From Paramecium sonneborni (taxonomy: Eukaryota > Ciliophora > Oligohymenophorea > Peniculida > Parameciidae): 64,000 nt of DNA. Numbering within the stretch: the first letter of the stretch is position 1; each line of letters opens with the position of its first letter. The notes under the pieces were generated by a model that did not search any database, was not told where the DNA came from, and saw nothing but the letters and a program-made list of their open reading frames with translations. The position numbers and the translations under genes are program-made. The DNA lies in contig CAJJDN010000007.1 of the NCBI GenBank assembly GCA_905182985.1, forward strand, positions 805,491 to 869,490, read 5' to 3'. Shown here in pieces: positions 13,386 through 26,130 of this stretch.

Positions 13386-14439
13386 TCAAATAATTTGATC
13401 GTTTTTGAAATAGACTTATGATGATTCACCATCAGGTTATGTTATTTTTGCTTCTCCATTTAATTTACCTTAATCCCATTCTCCTTCAATCGATATACCA
13501 TTAAATTAAATAAGTTTTCCTAATCCATGCTTTTTATCATTTTTAAAATGTCCTAGTATACATAATTTAATTACCTATATATTTATCTCCAGTAGGATAT
13601 CTCATTTCTCCTTTTCCATTAATGAGATTATTCTTCCACTCACCTCCATATGTTCTACCATCACTCCATTTATATTCTCCAATACCATCATAACGATCTT
13701 CAACAAAGTTTCCTTTATATTAAGAATTATCTGGATATTTTACTAAACCAGATCCATGTTTACGTCCATTTTTGAATAATCCTTCATAGATAGTTCCATT
13801 ACTCTTTTTTTAATATCCTTATCCATTCTATTTAGAATATTATATTACTTAGATTCCGTTTTCCCATTTTCCTGTATAAGTTAATTCTTTATTAACTAAA
13901 GTACCTTCACCATGAATTTATCCTTATTTCCATTCTCCTATAAAATATTCTCCATCTGCATAGATTATTCTACCAAATCCTTCATGATTATTTTGACTCC
14001 AGTGACCTTCATAAATGGAACCATCAGGATAATATTATACTCCTGCTCCATTTCTTTTTTACTTATACCATTGACCTTCATAAAAGACAATTGATTGTAT
14101 ATCTCCATTTGGTTTGTAATTTACAATTTATACAGGTTAATAAATTTGATACTAAGAATCATAATTTAGTTTTATAGGTTCAAGTTATTGTCTTATTGAT
14201 TCTGCTATCTGATTTTCTAATTTAGGAATTTCATTTAATTTCATAGCTTCATTTGGTAAATGTTCATCCACAAGTTGATTTCTGTTACTTTCTACTTCAT
14301 CACAACCTTAACTGACTTCTTCTAGTATATGATTTTTAGTTTAAACAACTTGATAATCCATCTATTCAGGTGTATAAATGTTTATTGGAATTTAATCAGG
14401 CATATAGCCAGTTTTTGGGTTACAACATTATTACCCCAT
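13386..14439 (-). CDS. MORN-repeat protein with N-terminal MGxxCC lipid-anchor signal
   Basis: About 343 residues with one 22-nt intron (13553-13574). The start MGQQCC offers Gly2 for N-myristoylation and adjacent cysteines for palmitoylation. After a 110-residue low-complexity lead come about nine MORN units (YEGHW, GEYFIGEWKQG, YTGKW, YEGLF, YKGNF, YGGEW and so on). MORN arrays bind phospholipids or membranes and build cortical or ciliary scaffolds in protists. Start choice: the only ATG before the lead, giving the MGxxCC end. It is divergent from the next gene with only 37 bp between starts. A second MORN gene with the same kind of N-terminus lies at 30736-31782. Confidence 0.85.
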
Positions 14440-14476
14440 TTAGTTATTAGATATTTATATATATATATTATATTTA
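14440..14476. promoter_or_regulatory. 37-bp divergent intergenic gap
   Basis: All the DNA between the start codons of the minus-strand MORN gene and the plus-strand membrane protein gene. It is almost pure A and T with an alternating TA run. Any shared promoter core must lie here or inside the coding ends. This is position-based inference. Confidence 0.5.
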
Positions 14477-14892
14477 ATGTAAAAATTTAGAAACATCTAT
14501 AAGAATTTTTATGAAAATGTTGTTAAAGGAGGTTAGAAAATAGATGCTCCTCCTAAATACAATTTTAAGGGATAGAAATAAGATTTCAAAGACTTTTAAA
14601 GAGGTCCATAATTGACTAGAGAATAATTAGCTTAAAAGTAATATAATTATGAATTTCTAGTCAAAAATTGGATGAAGAATTAAAACCATAATCAAGAGAA
14701 ATTAGATTAAAAAATGCTTTTTATTTTTGTATATATATGGGATGGTTTGCTGGAGTGATATTATTTGTAATGTATAGATTAGGAAGTGATGAAATTGGAG
14801 ATATGGAGAGATCAGCTAAAGAAAGGTAATTAATTATTTTTTATCAAAGAATTCGTTTACGTGAAAGCTTAAAGAAAGAGAATTTAAAATGA
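14477..14892 (+). CDS. Small single-pass membrane protein, unknown
   Basis: About 122 residues with introns at 14638-14660 and probably 14826-14849 (the second is 24 nt and frame-neutral, so it may be retained as codons). A basic, Gln-rich N-terminal half (MQKFRNIYKNFYENVVKGG) precedes one hydrophobic helix (FYFCIYMGWFAGVILFVMY) and a charged tail ending LRESLKKENLK. Size and layout fit a small organelle-membrane protein, possibly mitochondrial, but no family is recognised. Confidence 0.6.
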
Positions 14893-15342
14893 TTCAAAGG
14901 GTATTCTTAATTTCACAATTTAACAAATTTCAAAATTTTATATATAAATATTGTAAATTTATTCATAAGAAAAACTAGATCAATAAAATTAATTGTTTTA
15001 GTTTCCATCTTTAAAACGATAATTTTAGTTTTATTTAGTTCTCTCTCATTTATATAAATTGATAAATTATAAAATAAAAAAGTAATTTACATCTTTACTT
15101 AAATCTAATATGTTTGATTTTTATTTTATGTTTTTTCAATGGGGGAATAATAATCATCAAATTTTAATTAAATAATTATAAAATCAAATAAATATACTTT
15201 ACCTAAAATACATAGTTGGCAAAATGAAAAAAGATAATAAATAATATAAATTAGGTTATGAATAATTGGAATGAATAAGCAATTCTTAAATATTTTATTT
15301 GTTTATTTATTGTTTTTAAATTAATATAATTTTGCGTAATAT
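14893..15342. other. Intergenic, no gene seen
   Basis: A+T-rich spacer between two plus-strand genes. No open frame, repeat or RNA gene was recognised. Promoter of the kinase gene expected near the right end. Confidence 0.5.
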
Positions 15343-17074
15343 ATGAACAATATCAGTGATATTGTGTATGAAAATGCATCATTCTAGATGGTTTGTTAAC
15401 GCAAGCATACTCATTAAGAAATTACTTACTTTTTGTATGTAATAGACGACTATATGATCTTGACTTAAGTATTTCAACTATAATATTATCTAAGGAACTT
15501 AATTCTTAATAACCGAAATATGTTCTTCAACTAAATCTAGAATAAAAAATCTACTGGATTCAGGATAGACAAAAAATTACATAAATGGGATTTGAATCTA
15601 AAGAGGAAATGAAGTATTTTGATGGATCTTGTGAAGAATTCAAATAACTAAAGAGATTATTAAGAAATAGAGTAATGTATAAAGATGTGAGTGATTTTTA
15701 TTTGCCTATGAAATAATTAGGAAGAGGAGGTTCTTCAAGAGTATTGTCTTATTTATAATTTAAAGGTATACTTAGTAATGGATAAATGTGATAAACTAGA
15801 ATTCGCATCTAAAAATGTTGAGAAGAGATATCTAAAAGAAGATGGAGGCTTTGTATAATTTACGAAAATAATAAAATTAGGAAGCATTATTTAATGAAAT
15901 TAATTTGATGGCAGCACTTGATCATGAATATATAGTAAAATTGGAGGAAGTCTATGAAGGAGAAACTACATTTTATATTATTTTAGAATATTTGAAAGGT
16001 AGTTCACTTCATGATCTAATTTCTAAAGGTATTATTTAATTAGGTTGGGATGAAATAAAATCAATTATGTTTGTAATAATTTCGATTAACTCTTTAGGCT
16101 ATCTTAACTGCTGTAGCACATATGCATTCTTTAAATATCATGCATAGAGATTTAAAACCAGAAAACATAATGTTTAAAAAACTAAATGACATTAATGGAT
16201 TAAGGATAGTTGATTTTGGATTAGCAACATGGTAATCTGCAGCTACTTATCCTTTTCCTAAATGTGGTACTCCTGGATATGTAGCACCTGAAATAGCCAA
16301 TCTCAAAGATCTTACTTTTAAATATGATAAGATTTGTGATATTTTCAGTGTGGGATGTATATTTTATAAATTGTACTATTATATTAAACTCTTAGAATTA
16401 CATCAAAAGATTTATTCCCAGGAAATGACTATCATGAAATTCTTAAGTTGAACAAAAAATGTATTATTAATCTAGATACACTTAATATTTATTAAACTCC
16501 GTAATCAGCTATAGAGTTAATTACTTAAATGCTTTAACCTATTCCTCACTAAAGAATTTCAGCTAAAATGGCTCTAGATCATCCATTTTTTACTGGAACA
16601 TTTATTGATAGAAAAATGAAATTTCAATCATCTAAAAAGTAAGTTAATACTAATAGTAAACCTTGGTAAACATCAACTTTTAAAACCGAAAAATCTGATA
16701 GATTGTAATTGCCAGAGATCAAATAAAAATCTAGATAAAGAGATGATGAAAATCTTGATGAAGAAACTCCCAGAATGAGAATTCCAACTTTAAATAGTCC
16801 AAGATTAGCATAACATGCAAAAAAGAAAAATTTAGCACTTGCAGAAAATTCTCCTACTGATTTCCCTAAAAAAAGTGCTTTTAAAAAGTTTTCCACTCAA
16901 GATTTTGATCCTTTATCACCAGAAACTTAATCACCTGATTCTGGAAGAATTAATTTTAGTAATAGTCCTCGACTTATATAATAAAACCTAATAAAAAGAA
17001 AATTTACTTATTCGAAATTTAATTAATAAAGGTAATAAGCCATTTATGAAGTTGATGACGAATAAAAACATTGA
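15343..17074 (+). CDS. Serine/threonine protein kinase, CAMK-like, with PH-like N-terminus
   Basis: About 534 residues, six exons (introns 15469-15494, 15741-15765, 15853-15880, 16073-16097, 16373-16395). Residues 45-110 look like the PH-type module seen before many ciliate kinases (IQDRQKITQMGFESKEEM). The kinase domain runs from about residue 114 to 375: LGRGGSSRVY glycine loop, FASKNV for the lysine strand, HRDLKPEN, DFGLA, GTPGYVAPE and a C-lobe ending HPFF. Catalytic residues are intact. A 160-residue tail rich in S, P, K and Q (RIPTLNSPRL) looks regulatory. The activation segment has no obvious TxY or acidic signature. Substrate unknown. The start codon is followed at once by a palindrome (15347-15365). 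Confidence 0.85.
15347..15365. repeat. 9-bp-arm palindrome at the kinase start codon
   Basis: ACAATATCA, one G, then TGATATTGT: a perfect inverted repeat with a 1-nt centre, beginning two bases after the ATG of the kinase gene. As DNA it could bind a dimeric factor; as RNA the 1-nt loop makes a stable hairpin unlikely without fraying. Confidence 0.6.
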
Positions 17075-17692
17075 AACTATTAATTAATGTTTTATTATTT
17101 TCATTATCAAATCTTTCATTCATCAAAACAGTTAAAATATTCCAATAACTGTTTTTATAATTTTAAATTTCAAAAAAGAAACTTATATTTTTAATCTCAT
17201 TTCATGAACTACAATTATAATATTTTATTTCTATTTATTTTAAACATCATATATATTTATTTTATTGTAATAAATCGCTTTTGAGAGACTATAAAAACTT
17301 GATTATTGAGTTGTTAGAGTTATTGAAATAACGGAATATTCTTTAATTTAATTTTAGGTTTTTTGTTTTTTTTTTAGAAAATATAAGAAAATTTTGATTA
17401 AATGTTTAATTTAAAAAAAAAAGTAAATGACTTTAAAGAAAACAATAATTTATATTATTTGTTTGTTTGCCCAGTAGGATTTCTTTTTGTAAAAAACCTT
17501 AGAATAATGGAATGATTAAAAGGCTCAAAATGGATAATTAAGATAAAGACTTTATTTTTAGATCAAAAGAAAAATAATAAAATAAATAACGATAAAGACA
17601 GATAATCATAATTAAAAATCAACATGGATGACAACTTTATAAATATTATTGAATTTATTTTTCTAATTTTAAAATTTACAAAAAATACATAA
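17075..17692. other. Intergenic, no gene seen
   Basis: About 620 bp of A+T-rich DNA with homopolymer runs of T and A. No coding frame of note. It separates the kinase from the next plus-strand gene. Confidence 0.5.
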
Positions 17693-18226
17693 ATGGGTAC
17701 ATCAATTTGTGTGAAAGGATCTCAATAAACTTAATCTGAAGTTAAAACAAATTCAACACGCTCACTTAAATTAAATGGTCCTCCTCATTTATTTAAACCA
17801 ACTCCTATTATCAGTATTTTAATAACTGATTAATAGGTTGAGAAGGAAGAATCTCCTAAAAAAGAATTAAGTGAATAATAAAATCAAAGTTAGGCTGAAT
17901 AAAGATTATAATATACAGCATAACAATCTGAAGAAATAGATAGCTAACAATAAAATCCATGGATTAAAAAAAACTTTGTCATTGAAGTCATCAATGTATC
18001 CAGATTTAAAAATGATGATATTAGTTATTCAAACAATGTTAATCTAAATAATTCTTTTGAACAAAAAAACTCATTAGGTGAAGCTTCAAAATAAAAACCT
18101 ATACTTAAAAACAAAAGCGGACAAGATAGCTCAAATATTTCAATTTCAGCTGGCTCTTAAAGATCGATTAAAAAAGTTTCTTTTGACAAAAAATAGCAAG
18201 TATGGTATACAAAATGTAAAAATTGA
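17693..18226 (+). CDS. Small Gln/Ser-rich protein with possible PP1-docking motif
   Basis: A single exon of 177 residues. The N-terminus MGTSIC could be N-myristoylated at Gly2. The body is low complexity (Q, S, K, N). The last 20 residues contain KKVSF followed by DKKQQVWYTK. KVSF fits the RVxF consensus that docks regulators onto protein phosphatase 1, and the trailing acidic then aromatic residues are often seen after such sites. A PP1 regulator is an inference from a short motif only. No other domain is visible. Confidence 0.65.
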
Positions 18227-18507
18227 TATAAAATAATGATACTTGTTATTTAATTAATTATATCTAAAAACTTAATATAATATCATAAAAATCAAAATAG
18301 TTCACTAGCTAAATAATTTATGTATAGACCTAGTAAGCAAATGTTATTTGACAACTTTAACATATCTCAAAATATAATTAGTTTAAAATACTTTTCATTC
18401 CTTAAGACTCTAAACGATTTTATAACTGAAATATATGAAATAGAATGATTGAAATAAAGTATAAAAAAAAACAAACCAATGCAAAAGCCTTACTAGCACC
18501 ATTTAAA
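18227..18507. other. Intergenic, no gene seen
   Basis: A+T-rich spacer with no open frame worth reporting. Confidence 0.45.
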
Positions 18508-19161
18508 ATGCAAATAATCACAATAGCTAATTGTGGAAATATTTTACTTGTAATAATTAGTGACTTCTTATAAAATTCTTCTAATTTTGTCTAATATTTA
18601 TTTTTAAATATACAGGAGGTTCTCTATTTTATTATACTGTTGATTATAATTATCCAGAATTTGAAACATTTTAATCAACCATGTGAATCTCTTATGCATC
18701 CCCTTATTAAGAAGGAACTTAATATTTAACCGATGTATGATTCGAATTCAAATTCTCTATATCTAAATGAATCTCCTTTTTCAATCTTAATTTTGCATAA
18801 ACAGCAAAAAAGAAGAAAACGAATGCTAAAAGAAGCCAAAAAAATTCAATTATTTTGGCGCAAATCAAAAACTCATCGTTCATCTTCAAATTATATTTTT
18901 ATATATAAAATTAACAATAGTAGCTTCTAAAATTCTGAATAAACAAAAATATATTTTTAAATTTTTTATTAATATAATCATCATTATTCTGTTTTATAAG
19001 AAAATATTCTCCCTCTATTTTTCATTTTAATTAAGAAAATTGTGAAACAGAAGACAATATTTTTATAAGAGAGTAATAAATTCTATTTATTTCGAAAATT
19101 ATCGAACTTAATTCAAAGTTTTAATATTGGATTATTAACTTTTACTTTTACCTTAAAGTGA
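18508..19161 (+). CDS. Doubtful open frame with IQ-like motif
   Basis: ATG-to-TGA frame of 217 residues. Most of it looks like chance translation, but the middle part carries KQQKRRKRMLKEAKKIQLFW followed by RKSKTHR, which fits an IQ calmodulin-binding helix (IQxxxR...R with a basic lead). A GT-AG block near 18552-18615 could be an intron. The real exon boundaries cannot be fixed, so treat this as a possible exon rather than a proven gene. Confidence 0.3.
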
Positions 19162-20090
19162 GAATATCTATAGATTTAACATAATATAATTAAAAAGAAA
19201 AAAATAAATCAATATAAATTATTATTATCATTTTTATTTCATAATTATAACCAATTTTAATCTTTTTGAAAAATACACAATCTTGATTTACGAATATGAG
19301 GAATATACATTTTTCTTAGGAATTTATTTTAATAGTCTGAAAAATTTGATAGATTTATACTTTAAAACAAACAAATGAAAATGAAGAAAATAAATTAGAA
19401 AACAAATTATTGATAAATAAAAAAATAAAAATATGAAAATTTTTTTGAGAACTTTTTCTATATTATTTAAGACCTTGAGAAATAATTAATTAATAGAAAA
19501 GAAAAAAGGTGAGAAAATTATACAGTTTGCTTAAAATCCTATATTCAATAAGTTTGAATTATTTCTTGGTTATAAAAGCAAACAAATGTCCAAATAGTAA
19601 TTTTGATGACGAAGAACACTTTCAAAGTTTATAATTATGAAATTAAATTTAATTAATCATCTCAAGAGTTCAATTCTATTTATTCCTTTATAAGATTAAA
19701 GCAATTTGTTGTCTTCATTTTATATTTTTTTTATTTAAATATTAAGTAAATGTCATGTAGATTAAAAAAAATTATTTTAAAAGCATTAACACTAAATAAA
19801 TCTTTGAATTTTACTCTAAAATTAATAAATCAGAATGCTTTTATATTTCTTTTTTAGGATTTAAAAAAAATTATTCTATTTCTTATTAATAGTTAAACTT
19901 AAGCTTTGACTAAATAGGCAAGTAACAATTCTAAGGATACCTATTCTTGTTTTTAGATATTTTTAAAGACTCATCGATAATTTAAAATAAAATGAAAGTA
20001 TTACAAATAATAGAATAAGCTTTTAATAATTATTTATTGATTTAATGTAAAAAGGATTTTAGAAATATTTTATATTTTATAATTAATAAC
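19162..20090. other. Long intergenic stretch, no gene seen
   Basis: About 930 bp, the longest gene-free stretch in the window. A+T-rich with many homopolymers; frames are short on both strands. No RNA gene, repeat or transposon relic recognised. Confidence 0.45.
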
Positions 20091-21057
20091 ATGCTAAATT
20101 TAAAAGAAAGTCCAGATTGGAAAAAAGGGAAAAAGCTTGATTCGACTACATTAATATAGATTTTTTGTTTTTTTTTACTTCTGGTAAATCACAATTTAAA
20201 TGGAATGACATAATATTCTGAAGCAAGTATATTTTAAGCTGATCAATTTCGAATACCAGAGGAGCACTCAATTACAGATGATTACTTTAATTTCGGTGAC
20301 ACAAATAACTTTGCATTTTCTGATATTGATTTTGAGATAAACAAATTTGTACCAATTGGTATTTAAAACCATATTATTAAGATAAGAATTCTCCTATATT
20401 GATAATATTGACACGGGGGATTAATTTAGTACAGGACAGCAATAACCATAATAATTGAAACCGATTTCTATGTAGTAATAATATGACATTTTATTTGAAT
20501 TTAAGAGCTCAATCAAGAATAAAGTTATTGCAGGATCTGATTTTTTTTCTAAAGTATTAGATTATGCTAATAAATTATTATTGAATAAATTTAAGTCAAG
20601 TAAATATGTTTAAATTACTCAAGTCCCCAAAATTAATGATAAAAACTCAAAAAAAATTAATCATTCTATGAGAATTAAAGGAAATAAATAACATAAATTT
20701 ATGATCTCTAAATTAGAAACATGGGATGTTCATTTAAAATCTATTCGAACTCATTTTATGTAAAAAATATTTAATAAATTATGGAAAATACCAACATAAT
20801 AGATTCTCAAAGCTCATTGTTTTTCTGGTAATAGTAGTTTATAAAATAAAATTCATATAATAGTTTATTTATAAAATGAGTTAGAGGAAATAGAAATTTA
20901 ATATTCTGATTTTTAACTTAAATAAGAAATTTACTAAAATATAATCCAAAGAATGATTTTCTGCTTAGATCTAGCAATCTAATTAAATAATTAAGCAGAT
21001 GAACTTATTTTTGATGTTCTTTTTAAAGGATTTATAGCAGAATTATTTCATTATTGA
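20091..21057 (+). CDS. Conserved-looking hypothetical protein
   Basis: About 312 residues with one 28-nt intron (20359-20386) that joins two good frames exactly. An acidic N-terminal part (EEHSITDDYFNFGDTNNFAF) is followed by a Gln run, a basic middle (KKINHSMRIKGNKQHKF) and a mixed alpha/beta-looking end (ADELIFDVLFKGFIAELFHY). Composition, not a domain, is the evidence that it is coding. The hydrophobic patch near residue 25 (IFCFFLLLV) is odd between charged segments and may be an unspliced intron or a wrong start. Function unknown. Confidence 0.5.
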
Positions 21058-21748
21058 TTAATATAATTATAATATTATTAAATGTATTCAATAGAATTAA
21101 ATAGAAATTAATAAATACTTAATAACTCTTTTGAAGAAGTTTTAGTTGAAAAAATTATATTGGAATGCAATGATCTTTATTTATATTTCCAAGAAATATA
21201 CATATTATATTGATCATACTGACAAAAAAAATCAATTATTAAAAAATTTATCATATAAAATTATGCTTATAACTTATATAAATCATTGATCACATTCATA
21301 ATGTTATATGTTTAAAAATAATAAGTTTTTATATCTAAATTACTGGTACATCTTAGTTATACAGTTTAATTAATCTCAATTATAATAAAAAAACTTAATT
21401 CAAATAACATTGATTTATGTAATTTTAAAGAAGGGATTCCATTTTTTTTGAATTTAAATGATTTTTGAAATAAATCAGTTAAAGTCAACTTAAAATTTTT
21501 TGCTATTAAATCTCATAAAGTAGCATAAAGTTTTGATCAAATATGAAAATTCAAATAAATGTAGTTTTATTTACAAATTGCAATTAATAATTTAAATGAT
21601 GTTTGTTTTTGTAGAAAAATTCTAGATTTTTGTTTTTTATATTAAATGAATAGATAGAACATACTTATATCTAATTGAAAAATAAATAAAATGAGGTATT
21701 AAGAAGACATAAAATTTTAATTTTTGCATGAATTATATTGTTAAATAA
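21058..21748. other. Intergenic; short coding-like stretch near 21082-21210
   Basis: Mostly A+T-rich spacer between convergent genes. A short plus-strand frame near 21082-21210 reads with sensible composition (NSFEEVLVEKIILECNDLYL) before TGA. It may be a last exon of the preceding gene, but no clean splice joins them. The rest shows nothing. Confidence 0.35.
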
Positions 21749-22141
21749 TCAATAATGAATTGTTTTCAAACCTCTCTTTGTTTATTAAATCAGAAAATTC
21801 AAATTATAGTACATGTGTGCTTTCTTAGGTTCCCATTTTCTTTCAATAATTTTTGGTAATTCGATACTTGAGTTATCAGTTATTGTTCTGGATCTCATTT
21901 TATGCTTAAATTCTCGTTTTGGAAATGCTTTAGTAACTTATTAATTTTATTCCATTGTTTAAACTAATTTTGGAGTTGTTTTTCTTTTATGCATTGTTAA
22001 AGCATAAAAAGGATTATCCGATATTTTTTTTGGTTTTATGATTGGAACTTAACGAAATGATTAAATATGATATTTTGAAATCTCTTCAGTTATATAAAGG
22101 TAATCGAATGCTGACATTTAATCTTTTTATTGATCTTTCAT
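21749..22141 (-). CDS. Small basic protein, unknown
   Basis: Intronless, 130 residues. Strongly basic with proline-spaced segments (QVPIIKPKKISDNPFYALTM, IIERKWEPKKAHMYYNLNFL). The regular codon pattern and lack of low complexity argue that it is real. No domain recognised. It lies downstream of the cyclin gene on the same strand, 209 bp away. Confidence 0.55.
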
Positions 22142-22350
22142 TTTAACGAACAGAATATTCAGCCTTATTATAAATACTTATAATATTTCATGGATGGTTA
22201 AGTTTTTTTGAAATAAAAAGACAAATTGATATATTTATCAAGTTTCTTTGGATGAAAAGGAAATCCTATATTTGCATTAAAATCTAAATAAAATAATTTA
22301 GAATATGATAGCATAATATGTATATATTTAATGAATTTATATTACAGAGC

Positions 22351-24221
22351 TCATAAATCGTTTCGCTTTTTTGCTAACACTAAATAATTAAATTTAAGTT
22401 ACTTTTTAATTTAAGTGCTTTAAGTTATTCATCTTCTTCTGAATCATATTCATCTGGAGACTATTGTTCTCTTTTTTCTTTTTCCTCATTTTTTTCTTAA
22501 TCTTTTTCTTTCTCTTTCTCCTTCTATAATTATTAAGTTTTTAGAATAGCTTTTATTGAAGCAATCAAATCCTATTTACTCTATAAAGGCAATTACACTT
22601 TCAATTAATCTTTTTCATCATGCAATTATTGTGGCAACTATACGTCATTAATAACATGTTATGCTTAAGGATAGGGTTCTTTATTTGTCTATTCAACAAT
22701 AGGAATTTGGCACGATTTGTCATCCATTTTTTAATCGTTACCTGTACTTGATTACTAGATATTATTATTGATGCTTTTTATATTGTTATTGGAATCTATT
22801 GTTGCTTCAATTTCCATTTTAAATTCATTCTAATTTTTGTCTTATTAGATAATTATCTCAGTATCTTTTTTTTATTGTTTATCTATAACATCTTGATCTT
22901 TTTTAATTTTATCTTTTTTTTTATCTTTTTTTGATTATTTTTTATCATTTGATTTACTCCTTGATCTACTTCTAATAATATAGTAATTATATATTTACTT
23001 CTTTTTCTTATCTTTTTTTTCTTTCTTTTTATCCTTATCTTTCTTTTTCTTTTTTTCAGATTTATTTTTTTTATCTTTACTTTTTTTTTCATTAGATCTA
23101 CTTTTTTTTTTAATACTTTTTTTATCAACAGGTGATTTTAATTATTATTCTGACTTATTATTTTATTATTATAAATCTTATGATAATAATTATGATTATT
23201 ATGATTAAGATATTTGTTTAATATTATTATCTAAAGGTTTTTCAATTTTTTCAGGAATACCATAGATTTCACTATGTTAAATAACATAAGCAATTCTATT
23301 TGCTTTAGCTAATATTCTTCTCGCTTATCGAAAATCAATTTTTTCGAATTCATAAATATTATAAATAGTAGCAGCTACTTACTCAATTTAATCTAATGTA
23401 GCTTCTAATAATATCCACCATGGTTAAGTAGGCATAGGATGATTACAGATTCTCAATGCTAAATACAATGCTCCTGCTGCAATAACTTAAGGTGGAAAAT
23501 GTACACATAAATCAGTCATATATGAGTCGTTCAAGTAACACCATGCCTTTTGAGCTACCTGCTTATCGACCTTAATAAAATGATAAAATGATTCTATGAA
23601 CTTATGCGGATGATCTGAAACTCTAAATAATTCAAATCCAAGTTCCCTCAAAATTAACTTTTCCTATTTTATTATAATATCCCTATTTTTATATCTCTAT
23701 TATTATTACAATGGTGTTTATTTCTATTTTTAAAATACAGAACTAAATGTACTTGCTATATACCATGTTTTTAACACTGTTTCTTCTACTTTGCCTGCTA
23801 AATATAAAGAAGCCATTGATATTTCACGATAATCGTAATCTACAAAAGAATTCCTATACTTAATTATATCTATATACTTTGCAAAAAATCTATGATAAAT
23901 CACTAAACTTGTTATGGCTGTTGTTAGTGGTAATTTTAAATTATAGCATGCTTGAAAACATATTTAAGCTCCATGCATTCTTAAGGCTTATTCATCTTCA
24001 TAACTAAGACCATCAGCTTAAGTTGGAGTTTAAATATCCATTGGAATATAAATATTTTCATGTCCTTCAGGAGTGATTGTCTCTAATGATAAATCAGAGC
24101 TATGTAAAAATCTCTCTTTTAAACGATGAAATAAATATTTTTTTTCATACTACTCTTTTGTCAATCCAACACTTGTTTCAATCTTCAATATTTTTTATCG
24201 ATCATAACTTTTGGATTACAT
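22351..24221 (-). CDS. Cyclin L/T/K-like transcriptional cyclin with Lys/Ser-rich tail
   Basis: About 606 residues with introns at 22972-22998 and 22380-22402. Residues 80-330 hold two cyclin folds: MHGAQICFQACYNLKLPLTT, then YREISMASLYLAGKVEET (the cyclin-box core with the K...E pair that contacts the CDK), then FPPQVIAAGALYLALR. The tail is a long K/S/D-rich stretch with RSRSKS, as in cyclin L and cyclin K, ending in an acidic segment. Such cyclins pair with CDK9-13 type kinases in transcription and splicing. Sub-family is inferred from fold layout and the RS/K tail. The run SVFQKQKQTPLQQQQ (near residue 175) may be an unspliced 42-nt intron. Confidence 0.8.
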
Positions 24222-24405
24222 TAATTTTTTCTTTATTTAATAATTAAATTAATTACTTATATATATTTCAAAAATATTTACTATATTTTTAATGACTAAT
24301 CAATCTAAAAACTATATGCAGTACTTTACTTATTTTACAACTTATAAAGTAATTAAGAAAATGATTATTAATTTTATATTATGATGCTTAAAAAGTATTT
24401 ATAGC

Positions 24406-25641
<1,236 letters not shown>

Positions 25642-25677
25642 AATCAAATTATTAACGGTATTATAAATAATTAAATT
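25642..25677. promoter_or_regulatory. 36-bp divergent intergenic gap
   Basis: The whole interval between the start codons of the MAP kinase (minus) and CIA2 (plus) genes. A+T-rich with a short mixed patch. Both promoters must fit here or reach into coding sequence. Confidence 0.5.
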
Positions 25678-26071
25678 ATGCAAAATATAATTGATGACAT
25701 CTATTATATTATTTATAATATCAGAGACCCAGAAATACCATAGACATTAGGATAATTGGATGTAATTTAAAAAGAATTTATCAATATTGAAGGCTCTAGA
25801 ATAACTATCTATTGGAAGCCTACTGTGAAGCATTGTTCATTTGCTTTATAAATTGCACTTTCCATTAGAGTTAAGCTTTCTCAAGAATTATTAAAGTAAT
25901 TGTTATATTCATTAATAAAGTTATAAATCATATAAAATACATATCATAGTAAAGGATAATCTTCATAATCAAAAATCTTAAATAGACAAATAAGTTAATG
26001 ATAAAGAACGATATTTAGCAGCTATGGAAAATGAATATTTAATGAATTTCATAAATTAATTAATTAATTGA
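25678..26071 (+). CDS. CIAO2: CIA2/MIP18-like cytosolic Fe-S cluster assembly factor
   Basis: About 122 residues with one intron (25896-25920). It has the family's order: IRDPEIPQTLGQLDVI, then WKPTVKHCSFA with the conserved reactive cysteine, IRVKL, IDKQVNDKERYLAAMEN. CIA2 proteins pair with CIA1 and MMS19 to deliver iron-sulfur clusters to nuclear and cytosolic enzymes. Shorter than animal CIAO2A/B because the N-terminal extension is missing. The intron restores the frame into the IDKQVNDKERY block. Confidence 0.9.
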
Positions 26072-26130
26072 TTTCTGATCCTTTAAAACCATTTAATTTT
26101 TATTTTAAGTATAATAAATTTTATTTGATC

